A stretch of 64,000 nt of DNA from Podospora comata. Its lineage: Eukaryota; Ascomycota; Sordariomycetes; Sordariales; Podosporaceae. The position numbers and the translations under genes are program-made. The notes beneath the pieces are model-generated. The model was not told the DNA's origin and made no database searches. It saw nothing but the letters and a program-made list of their open reading frames with translations. Below are positions 54,742-64,000 of the stretch, in pieces. The stretch covers positions 1,364,001 through 1,428,000 of the forward strand of contig CP071498.1 in NCBI GenBank assembly GCA_017354895.1. The letters are read 5' to 3'. Position 1 is the first letter of the stretch. Each line of letters begins with the position of its first letter.

Positions 54742-55305
54742 ACGAACACGACCAATAAATACAACAACAATAAATCAGCGACAGAAGACAAAAAAGCAGG
54801 AGATGGAAATTCTGTCAGCACGATGGAGGAAGGTGATCGTTTATGTATGCCGCGCAGCGTGGGGGGGGGAGCTCCGATGCGATTTTCCCGATCCTTGCAC
54901 GCGGACCACCACCTGCAAGACACCATGCAGACCGGCGAATTCGACAAACGGCGCAGCAGGGCCAGGCATACGGTACTTCTTCTGAGAGCTTGCGGCGGCG
55001 AAACAGGGAGGATAGCGGTTTTACATATCTCTACCAGGAAGCAATGAACACATGGGGCGTACCGGGGGGTTGCATTTCTCTAGGTTGTGATACGGGAGCA
55101 CAACGCACAACAACATAACATGATGCGCACTGAGGGGGTTTTCTAGGATGTTACGATGTGGAATATGTTGGCTATTCTGGAACTGGGGATTATTTGTTTA
55201 CTTATCATTTGTGTAATGAGTCGCGAAGGTGGCTTTAGTTTTTTTTAGTCAAGGCATGAAGTTGGAAGTAATAGAGTGTCAATTTCTGATATCAAAATAC
55301 CAACA
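54742..55305. other. Intergenic, CYSTM gene to tRNA-Arg
   Basis: 564 nt, including the 3' UTR of the CYSTM gene. No additional gene is supported. Confidence 0.5.
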
Positions 55306-55404
55306 GGCCGTGTAGCGCAATGGTAGCGCGTTACTTTCCGGTTTCAACTTCACTGTTAAATCTCCAGCTGGTAAAGGTTCTGGGTTCGAGTCCCAGCATG
55401 GTCG
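55306..55404 (+). tRNA. tRNA-Arg (anticodon CCG) with a 27-nt intron
   Basis: The 7-bp acceptor stem GGCCGTG/CATGGTC (with G-U pairs), D-arm GCGC...GCGC, anticodon stem TTACT/GGTAA and T-arm CTGGGTTCGAGTCCCAG all form. The anticodon loop reads TT-CCG-G and is interrupted one base 3' of the anticodon by an intron at 55342-55368, the canonical position for nuclear tRNA introns. The A box TAGCGCAATGG and B box GGTTCGAGTCC match Pol III consensus. A TTTCTTTT terminator follows from 55406. It decodes CGG arginine codons. Confidence 0.9.
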
Positions 55405-55947
55405 GTTTCTTTTGCTTATGGTGGATTAACCACCCCCCTTTTAGCTCTGCCTGCTTGCTAATGGACACATACCTACAATGACCAATCAGACTCAGACATT
55501 ATGATGAGAAACACCATCTTGAGGACTTACTGTCTTTTTAGTCTTGTATAAGATGCAGGATTTCACTATCCACTTTTTTCGATATCTTTGCTTTTGTAAG
55601 GTAATATCATCAGTTCAATTGCATGCTTCAAATCAACTGTCTGGGTCTGAACTCAACAAGTTTTGCTTTCTCCTTATCATCATCATCTGCACCTTTATAC
55701 CCAGTGTGCAACTCGAAATGCCCTACAAAATTGGCCTCCAAAATGAAACAGCTAGAAAAACAACAAAATGTTTCATTTGCTGAGAGCATGAATTCTTTTA
55801 ATGTGACTGAAGCGTCTTGATAAGGGTTCGGGTGCTTTTGATATTAAGAAAAATGTCAATATTATTTACGGTAGGTATTGAGGCTTTTATGAGGTGTGGC
55901 AAGTTGGTGTGGATCAGAAGCAGCTTACCTTCCAGGTTGACTATGGT

Positions 55948-56302
55948 CTATATGAGATTGCTCTGGTTTTCACAAATGTGTGTGATATGCAAGATAGCTA
56001 TGAGAAAGAGCGGGGACCAAACCACATCGTCGGGACCTAATGGAGTCTTGCTTGGGTATTCTGTTTCTGAGAATTCTAACGCTATTTGTCTACAGACGTT
56101 GACGGCAGGTAGAATGGAGCCATGAGCAGTGGGGATATGAGGATTTTTGACAGCGTACCCTATCCTAGCTTGAAACAAACAACTATCTTTTCCTCCTCAA
56201 TTTGTGACCCAACGTTGACCACCTTGTGAAAAGAACTCACCGTGAAGACTTGGCAACGCACGGATTCATGGAATGTATAACGAGCGATATCTCCGAAGAC
56301 AT
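55948..56302 (-). CDS. Doubtful small protein, possibly a 2EXR-like fragment
   Basis: Exons 56302-56241 and 56164-55948 (GTGAGT donor, CTAG acceptor, 76-nt intron) join in frame to 92 residues starting MSSEISLVIH. The segment ILPAVNVCRQIALEFSETEY resembles the CR(E/Q)-A-(L/I)-x-x-Y word of fungal 2EXR domains, but the usual N-terminal FP-x-LP-x-E-(L/I)R motif is absent. It could be a truncated remnant of such a gene, a real short gene, or chance. It lies in gene-poor DNA with no obvious promoter. Confidence 0.3.
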
Positions 56303-59300
56303 CAATATACTGATTCGTGCACTCGTGATAGCATCTACCGTCAACCCATTCTTCTTGGCACCCTCCCCCAATCATCCAAAAGATGCGTTTTATAAAAAGT
56401 CTGAAAACTGTTTTTAAAAGCCTTTCAATTAGGGCAATAAGATAGGTCAAACTACTCTCTGTGTTAATTATGTTGTGGTGAGGGTAAGTAGGTACCTAGG
56501 TGAGGGCGAGTATTGTTATGGCTCTATTGATATACAGTACATGGTCCAGTTTGGCACGGATGTAGCGGCTTACCTTCTGGAAGTAATACAATGAAGGAAC
56601 CATACTCGCACCAAACCAAATATATGTTGCCGTGAGGATGGTTGCCGAAGCCTCAGCAAGGTGGGATGATCATTCGATTTGACTGAGATAAGGACGCGTA
56701 CCACCGACTCGGAAAAATCATGTGCAACCCAGGTCTAAACGTGCATTCGTGTTGCTTAATATAGGGCAAACTAAGGGGGTTGGAATGCTGGAATGTTTCA
56801 CATGTGGTGGGCAGGCACGTGGACTTTGCATGGCGTTGTGTGATCGTCATACGATGATTTCAACTTCATCTCTCAAACTAAAGGGCAATATACCGCTGTT
56901 CTCTCCCCCTCAAGATGCTTCCACGTAGCATTGTAGCGAAGGATTCTGCAAATCTTGCTGTTAACATAGTGGGAACTCGCCTCGCTGTGAATTTTCCTCT
57001 TCCCCCGACGGACGGAACTAAACGGATACATACATTTCAGCAACTGAGCATCACGGCTACCCACCGAGAGCACCCTCTGCTATGGCCTTATATATCCGAG
57101 TGAATGCTTGAAGCCCCTCGCTGTCAATGTTTGTATGTATCTTGTCCTTTCCTTGTCGTTCATCTTCCCTGTCCCCTGTCCAAGACGGATAGGTCTCCGC
57201 ATTGCCGGGTGGAGTCCTTCGGTTACATTCTGTGATGGCACCTGAAGCTTAAAACGACGTCACTCCTCAATAACCTCGTCGCTGCGCAAGCGTCTATATT
57301 CAAGCTGGATATCATGCTTTTGTGTGACCTTCTGTTGAGGCCGGTAGGTCGAGTAACATGAAGGCAAACAGTGGCGCCGGAAGTTAAACCGACTAACCGC
57401 TAATCGAAGGCACATATGATTGAGACCGCATCTTTACACTTCAAAATTATGGTAGCTCAATGGATACCTGCTTGAGGCGGAATATACTATTGCACCTGCG
57501 TTGTTTTTACCACACAGTCCTTAGCTAATGACATGCCCAGGTCCTTTCCAGACAATATGACTTCTTCGTGTCGGCTGTGTGGGTGTTGACATCAAGCACT
57601 CAGTCCGCAGGACATATATCGGATTTATGCATTCGTCCGTTTCATATCATCGAGGGAATGTGGGATACTGTGTGTATAATTCTCAATAATTTGCATATTT
57701 CGCCCACGCCGACGTGTCAGCTCACTATTCAATATTATTGCCATCGGCCGGTATGTCTCAGGTATTCTGCTTTCACATCTCAGGGGGAGGGTTTAAATAG
57801 CGGGGGTTCCAGTCCTATGCTCGACTTGGTAATCATTCGATTTTCTTGCCGTTGTCCATCAGCCCTTTCGCGGCCTCCTAAACCCTCCCCCCCTCCCCCC
57901 CCTTTTTTTTTTTTACTGCTCTGTTTTTCCTACTCGGTGGCTGCAAGTGGGAACCGAGGTCTCGGTGTGAAACTGTCGTGTGGTAGTGCAAGTGCTGCAT
58001 AGTAGTTGGTGAATGTCGGGTACGAATCGGCTGGTTGCTCGGCATTCTAAATTACCAGAATCAGAGGAGCAGCGATTCGGTTGAATCCTAGCTCTCTAGA
58101 ACCTTTCGGTGCTTCCAACGGCGCCATTGTCATATCGGGCAAGTCATCGGATATCGTGGAAGAACGACTGGGCTTATTTTAGGTGCCGGGAAGAAGGGCC
58201 ACCTAAGAGCGCAGAGCCTCCCACCCAATCGAGACAAGCCACTGCCTGACGATTGCGCGCAGAACCGAAGAACCGGCTCCTGAAGGCCTTGCCAAGCAAT
58301 GAATCACATCAAATACACACCCACCTCACCCCCTGATCCCACACCCAGAAGCAGCCGATCCAAGAACCTACCTATCACTGCTCAAAGCTACCCACCCACA
58401 CGCCGGCAGGTATGCACCGATCAACGGGACTTCTCCCATACCGAAGCACCACCCCGTCGTCTTTTTGGGCCGGTGTCGTCTATATCATGGGCTTTGTTGC
58501 AACCTCGATAGTATGGAGATGCTCAGTCAACCAATCCATAGCTGGCTTGATGGAATTTCTGGGCAATGAAGACGTTCGTTGAAGAAGGGACTCGATAGAC
58601 TGCCCAGGCCCGCGCATCTGGAAGATGGCACTATGCAGTGGCTCAGATGGGCCCCGCTGTGGTGGTCTACCTAAGGGTTGCTCCAGCTCCACGTTTTTGG
58701 CTTGAGCCACACCGAATGTTCGTGTGTGGTCCAGCAGAGGTGCCGCGCCGTATAACGGGCGAGATCCGCGGTGGGCGCTCACTGGTCAGAAATTCGATAT
58801 GTTTCTTGACCGGCCTGCCTTTCCCCTCCTCCGGAGGATGAATCTAATAAAATATATTTCTCCTACCCATTGCTGTTTGCCGTAGACTTTTGTCACATAA
58901 CCTGCTACCGGCCCCCCATGGAGCCATCACAACATTCTTCACCGCTCAATCGACACCGGTCCGGCGGACTGTCGACGGACGAGGAGGATGGGACTCGGGT
59001 TAATGTTTCACCCAGAACACTTTCGCTTTTTTCCCCATCCCTCCACAGCAGCACCCTGTGCCAATTTTTTGGCGACGTCATCAGAATCTGGGGAAATCAA
59101 GGTCACATCTACCTGGAGCTACCCTCCGCAAATAGCTTTGAACATGCATCTCGAAGTACCTTTGCTAATAACAGCTGAGTGAATTTTCATTTTCAACATG
59201 CTCCAGCTGGGTTAAGTTCGCTGCCGGGCAGCAACAGGTCTAGTGCCCCTCTCTCGAAGAGCACCCATGTCCATTACCAGTGCAAGAGAAACCAGACCGG

Positions 59301-61207
59301 CTCTGGGTCACTTGGTCTGGGGAGCGGCCCCACCTCAGAGGCCGTTGTGTTGCCGAACGCTCCTATCTGCCGCCGGGTGTTGTGCTGTCATTCGTCTTGT
59401 CAGCAGTGGGACCGAAGTCATTCCATGTTTTCGACCGATGTGCAACTTCAATGAAGTCTTAATACCAACAAAGGTGGGTCCTTGGCTTAGCCCATCTGCT
59501 TCCGCAGCAGCACCGCTCTTCTCTTGTTTCCTTGACAATATTTAGGTAGTTGCGTGACAGGGGTCAATTTTCATCGACCATCTCTGCCATACTGTCCACA
59601 GTTTTGGCATTCCCTTCTCGTCCTTGCGTTGCAGATTTGCAGTTCGTCAGTGCCTTCAACATTCACCCTCTCGCACACTCTGCAACTTGGTTTCGATACG
59701 GAATTCGCTACCCTCGAACTTCGTAACCCCCTTCCCGTCGCCGTAGAATCAGCACTGCCGTATTTGGCGACATCCAGAATGGCTCAGCCGGTACACGTCG
59801 TCATCATTACTCCAGCCCCCGCGACACCTAAAAACCCAGAAGGTGGCCATCGGATCGTATTGTGAGGCGTTGGTCTTGGTGTGTGAGCCCGGTTGTTGAA
59901 GTCTTTCCTAGTTTCATGTCAGCGCTAACACCACCGACATCAGGATGCTCACATGGACCGCCAACGGTCTATCCCTGGCCGCAATGAAGCATCACCTCAA
60001 CGGGGTGAACCGCCCAGCTGTTATCATTTACAGGCATACGCGCCAAGGCGACCACCGACCATCGTCCACCCTTGCCTCTTTGTTGTCGTTCGCCTTCCTG
60101 GTTGTCGATGATATCCTCAAGCCCGAGTATGCGAGGTGGCACCTACTTTTCGTTTTCCAACTCTATCACCATGTTCTGTGCGGTCCCGTTGGTTGAGTTC
60201 TAGGTCGCCAGGCTATTTCCGTTCCGGGTGTCTGGTTGTTGGACTTGTCGCCGTTATTCCTCATCGCCCATCCTCGTCGCCCATTCTCATCACCAATCCT
60301 CATCTCCAATCCTCATTGGCATATTTGATCATCACTCCTTGTCACAATCTTTGTCACGAAACTTTATCTTGATTCATCCGTGGTGTTGATAATCGGAATA
60401 GCTTGCCGTGCTGTGGCACGAAAATTAGTATTGTGCTCTCAGGTTTAAAGGATAGATTGGGTGAGCAATCGATGGGTGAATGGATGGGAACAGATGAACG
60501 CAAGATAATATGTAAGAGGAAACATGACACTGGTGTGAACGTCAAGGGGGAGGCTTGGGAATAATATATGAGACTTTGATAACTTGACGAAACGACAATA
60601 ATCCTTTCCTGCATGCAACCCCTCTCGCCTGTCGAGATGCGATTCGCTGAAGTGCTCAGCCTTGCCGCTCACCACCCTCCTCCTTCACAGCCTAATGAAT
60701 ATACTCCAACTCTGCCAAATACATGCCATATTGTGCCAAGGGAAAAGGGATTACTGCCAAATGTGTTCTCCTCTGGTATTTAGAACAAGTGGTTTAGAGC
60801 AGGTGGTGAGAGCGTTGAATTTATGCATGGAGTCACAGTTTGCTGTGAACGATCTTGTTCATGACAATTCGGTCTCTTCCACAGCCTTGTCCCCTTAAAT
60901 GTTCATCTGTGGCTATAACATAAGCCGTGCATGATGCACGTTCTATACATGATTGCGCCCGTCGAATATGGGATGAAGCGATTCTGCTATGCTGCGCTGG
61001 GCATAATGTGCAAAGCTAGGCACTCTTCAGGCCACATTTGGGCAGACGAGGCTCTGTATGAGAAACCAGAGGGATGGAGCATATGAGCCCAGAAGAATCC
61101 TAGTTTCGGTCTTGTTTAATCTTTTGATCTCTCCACTTCTTCTCTTCTTCTGACATCTAGCCTGATCTTACTTTAGCTTTGCGGAATCCGAGTACATCGA
61201 AGTTGTA
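56303..61207. other. Gene-poor region
   Basis: 4.9 kb in which I could not assemble any gene with motifs or consistent splicing. It holds a C10/T11 homopolymer pair near 57890-57915 and several A/T-rich patches. Many short frames occur on both strands with no common direction. It may contain non-coding RNAs or unrecognised lineage-specific exons. Confidence 0.45.
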
Positions 61208-62509
61208 ATGGGGCCGACAGAGCTTGATAACCTCAATCTCTCAGAGAGAGGAGAAGTACCAGCAACTGGGACGCGTGAGTTCACCAGTATCTTGCCAAGT
61301 CCTTCCACCACACCTACTAATGCTTAATTTCAGGAGCTGGCAGTCTTGCCAGTACCTGCCCAACTCTGCAAGGCACAGGGGTTTCCTGCCCAGAAGGTGA
61401 AGAGAACAAGGGTGTGTAGACCTAGTGCCTCCTATATTTCTTTCGATTGACTGGGCTAATTTCTTAACATGTCTGTAGATGAAGCATTGGGACGTGCTAA
61501 GTGTGCTCTTTATAAAGAGTTATGTCAAGAGTGGTGCTTTTTCCCAGCCCTCCAGGCACAGTTCTCTCTGGCTCTGGATTACTGGGCCGCAAAGGTTCTC
61601 GGGACCTTTCGAGACATCAAATCCCTGGAGCGAGAAAACCATGCCCAAGGCTGTCATGACTACAAGGAACATCGACCTGACAACGAGTATGGAAAGAAAA
61701 AAGAGGAACTGGCCATCAGACTTACCAATGAGCTCAAGGAATTCTGTAAGGCTTTCAATCTCTCCTGAAACCCTTCCCTTACCGAAGTTGAGTGTCAAAC
61801 GCTAATCGAAGATCTCCGTCATAACCTCAGCAACATTGTTCAATTCAGCCAATGTCATCATGCATCAACATACCCCGAATGGCAGCATGGTGTCTGAATA
61901 CAGGCTGTGGTCTTCCAATGTGGTAGGCTCAGATTCATCGGACCGCGAACTCTTTGCCGAGAACTACAGGGCCTTAGGCCCACGGCCAAGCATGATTGAT
62001 GAGTTTGTGCATTCAGTTGTCAAGACTTCCGCGATGTTATGGATTCGGTTCAGGGTAAATACTCGGTCTGCTGCTATGTTTGCATACTTGATCTCTTAAC
62101 TGGGCACTGACATGATACTTCTTCCCTCCAGTCCTACGCCGCCTGTCTCCGGTCCACGAAAGACTGTTCTCCAGGCCCGGTCTCCATTATTCTTAGCTAT
62201 ACTACACTTCACGTTCTCTCCCACCTCCTCGTTGTTGTCATGGCCGGGGTGTTCTTCGTCTTGCCGCTCACCATGATGTACTTGGTAACGATGAAGAAGG
62301 CGGAGATCGTCCTCGTTACGATCACCTTCAGCCTTTTGTTCTGTGTCGGGTCATTTTACTTTGGTGGTGGCAGGGGCGGACTCAAAACTGACACCAAGTT
62401 CCTGTTGTTGTTTGCGTACACAAGTGTGATGGCAACCTTGCTTTCCAACTTTGCGCCGCATCAGGAGCAGCAGCATAGTCAGCAGTGTTCATGTCCCGAA
62501 TCGAGCTGA
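61208..62509 (+). CDS. DUF6594-like fungal membrane protein
   Basis: Five exons, 61208-61274, 61334-61411, 61479-61745, 61849-62054 and 62132-62509, give 331 residues with every junction in frame, which is strong evidence of a real gene. Residues ~55-205 are a charged helical region (LERENHAQGCHDYKEH, then a KKKEELAIRL stretch). Three hydrophobic spans at about 237-258, 264-283 and 296-313 close the protein, with charged residues between the first two (MKKAE). This layout, long cytosolic helices then three C-terminal helices joined by very short loops, is that of the fungal DUF6594 group, whose role is unknown. The N-terminal 50 residues are Thr/Gly/Ser-rich. It is isolated in gene-poor, repeat-bearing DNA. 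Confidence 0.72.
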
Positions 62510-62974
62510 AGAGACAGACACCCCTTCACACAAAAGTCGAGGTCGTGACCTCTATACCTTTTCTATCTTCTGGGCAGGATCCTTTCTTATATTTCTTTTT
62601 AAAATTTCCTTTGGCTATCGGTCTTTAAATCGTTTCCAGGACATAACATGTCACACCGGTTTTAAGTGTACAAACTTTCTATCTTCACTTCTCATGACAC
62701 CACCTTATTATTTTCTTACATCTACCTGTCTAGTCGGTATTATTTTCTGGGCTACACGCTATAAAGTAATGCGTATTCGAGCTGTATAATAAACACACAG
62801 CAGTTATAACAGACGGGATTATATGGAAGTTTTCTACTCCAATCAAAGCATGCAAAGAGTAAAGTCTTCAACCTGAACCCTTGATGGCCGCTCACCAAGG
62901 CTTATACAGAGTTATACCTTGGCCGTGGAATTTTTATTGTATCAGTTTTGAACTATTTATATCTTGCTATCGAT

Positions 62975-63100
62975 CCAGGCCCAAAGCCTCTCAATTACAG
63001 CCCTTGTGGTATTTAATCCCAGCCTTTGAACTCTTCAACCCCGGCCTTAAAGTTATTGGTCCCAGCCTTCAAAGTTTTTAGTGTCAGCAATTTTAAAGTA
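62975..63100 (+). repeat. Degenerate ~21-bp tandem repeat
   Basis: About five to six units of 20-22 nt with the theme CCAGCCTTNAAAGTTNTTNGT. They have drifted strongly. The unit length equals that of the neighbouring array at 63250, and the two may be related, though their consensus words differ. Confidence 0.45.
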
Positions 63101-63249
63101 CATAACTCTGATACACAGCACTGAAAGAGACCAAAGACTACAAGACCCCATCGATATACATTGATCCTCTTACAGAGGACATCCCCACCATCCTTTCACA
63201 CCTATTAATCTTCTTTTAAGGCTTAAAAGATAAGAAACGCTCCTTATGG

Positions 63250-63505
63250 CTATCTCGAAAGGCTTCTCAGCTATCTTTTAATACCCAGTAGCTATCTTTC
63301 AATACCTAGCAACTATCTTTTAACACCTGGTGACTTATCCTTTGATACCTAGTGACTATCTTTTAGACCATACAGACGATTTTTTGATGCCTATCAAGTA
63401 TCTTTCAATACATATATACTATCGTTTGAGGCATATGAATTATCTTTTGACACCTATAAACTATCTCTGAGGCCGTAGTTACCATCTTTTGAGGCCTTGA
63501 TTTCA
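63250..63505 (+). repeat. 21-bp minisatellite, about 12 degenerate units
   Basis: Twelve consecutive units of 20-22 nt begin CTATCTTTTRATACC (variants CTATCTCGAAAGG, CGATTTTTTGATGCC, CTATCGTTTGAGGCA). The phase is kept over 250 nt. No coding frame runs through it. The same unit type occurs inverted at 14369-14480. Confidence 0.75.
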
Positions 63506-63671
63506 AGTATCACGCCATATAAAAGCCTTCTCCCTGCCTGAGAAAGACACACATGCTCATAACTCAACAGTCCACACCAGACAAAAACGCACAGTCTTCA
63601 ATGCAAGCTAACATAAAATATTATTTTTCCTGCCAGAAACACTATCACCCCCCCTATCTACACCCTAATCT

Positions 63672-64000
63672 TTACCTCCTAGGACGCTTGCTGGGCCTAG
63701 CGTTCTTTTCCCTCTTCTTTTCAGCGATGACACGTGCCTTCCTGATGTCCGTAGCGTTCTTCAACTCCCGCTTCGAGCCTTCCCCATCCTTGAACTTGCC
63801 AATCCTCTTTTCCTTGGCTTCGGCCACCCGCTTCTTCCTCACATGATAATCATCACGGAATTTGTCAGCTTCCTTGGGAGCCTTTTCTTGCTTGTGCTTA
63901 TACCTGGTGCCACCTTCCTGGTGGCCAGGACCGTTGGCAAGCCTGGCCAGGCCAGGCTTTTCCAATTCGCCAACACCAGGCAGGCGGCCAATACGGTTGG
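63672..64000 (-). CDS. dbp10: ATP-dependent RNA helicase DBP10, C-terminal end (partial)
   Basis: The reading frame enters from the right edge of the window and stops at 63672, giving the last 109 codons. The sequence NRIGRLPGVGELEK, then RYKHKQEKAPKEADKFRDDY and a Lys/Arg/Glu-rich ending with ARPSKRPRR, fits the DBP10 C-terminal domain of the Dbp10/DDX54 DEAD-box family. The helicase core itself is off-window. Dbp10 acts in the nucleolus on 60S pre-ribosomes. Helicase motifs cannot be checked here. Confidence 0.8.
   Translation of the reverse strand, partial: NRIGRLPGVGELEKPGLARLANGPGHQEGGTRYKHKQEKAPKEADKFRDDYHVRKKRVAEAKEKRIGKFKDGEGSKRELKNATDIRKARVIAEKKREKNARPSKRPRR

Larger units (their letters stand above)
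62510..63671. other. Intergenic with repeats, DUF6594 gene to dbp10
   Basis: 1.16 kb between convergent genes, A/T-rich and dominated by the two ~21-bp repeat runs listed separately. No gene is seen. Confidence 0.5.

Noticed and set aside
1-64000. A CRISPR array, prophage or bacterial-type operon
   Set aside because: Genes have spliceosomal introns and eukaryote-specific functions. The only regular repeats are degenerate ~21-bp minisatellites without spacers.

Overview
The window is genomic DNA from a filamentous ascomycete, most likely a sordariomycete (Sordariales-type). The evidence is: short introns of about 50-130 nt with GTRNGY donors and YAG acceptors, fungal-only families (HET domain, DUF6594-like, CYSTM, Furry/Pag1), ascomycete versions of core genes, and C-to-T / G-to-A decay of one transposon copy that looks like repeat-induced point mutation (RIP). 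I placed exon boundaries by hand from splice signals and reading-frame continuity. No transcript data or database search was available.

Layout. 0.5-13.1 kb is a gene-dense housekeeping block: a proline-rich single-pass membrane protein (-), hamartin TSC1 (-), a DJ-1/PfpI protein (+), mitochondrial ribosomal protein uL23m (+), a METTL4-type MT-A70 methyltransferase (-), the Leu5-type mitochondrial coenzyme A carrier (+) and a HotDog thioesterase (+). 13.1-17.8 kb is an accessory island holding a decayed gene with in-frame stops, a 21-bp minisatellite relic and a nest of at least five LTR copies in both orientations, one of them RIP-mutated and one a solo LTR with a perfect 5-bp target duplication. 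A HET-domain gene (-) sits at the edge of the island.

20.4-28.2 kb is one very large gene for the Furry/Tao3/Mor2-family morphogenesis scaffold. Next come NADPH-cytochrome P450 reductase (31.5-33.7 kb), a 4.4-kb gene-free stretch ending in a probably spliced 5' leader, and a two-RRM RNA-binding protein. After these lie RIO2 kinase (-) head to head with proteasome subunit RPN1 (+), SEC1 (-), an NCS1 purine-cytosine permease (+), RIB7 of riboflavin synthesis (-) and a small CYSTM protein (+).

55.3-63.6 kb is gene-poor: an intron-containing tRNA-Arg(CCG), a doubtful 92-residue gene, a five-exon DUF6594-like membrane protein and two runs of degenerate 20-22-bp repeats. The window ends inside the C-terminus of the DEAD-box helicase DBP10 (-).

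The housekeeping genes do not form a pathway cluster. Several touch growth control and polarity (TSC1 upstream of TORC1, Pag1/Tao3 in the RAM/MOR network, SEC1 in exocytosis), but proximity alone does not link them. I see no convincing new multi-gene system. The most informative parts are the LTR/RIP island with its decayed gene and the lineage-specific genes beside gene-poor DNA.
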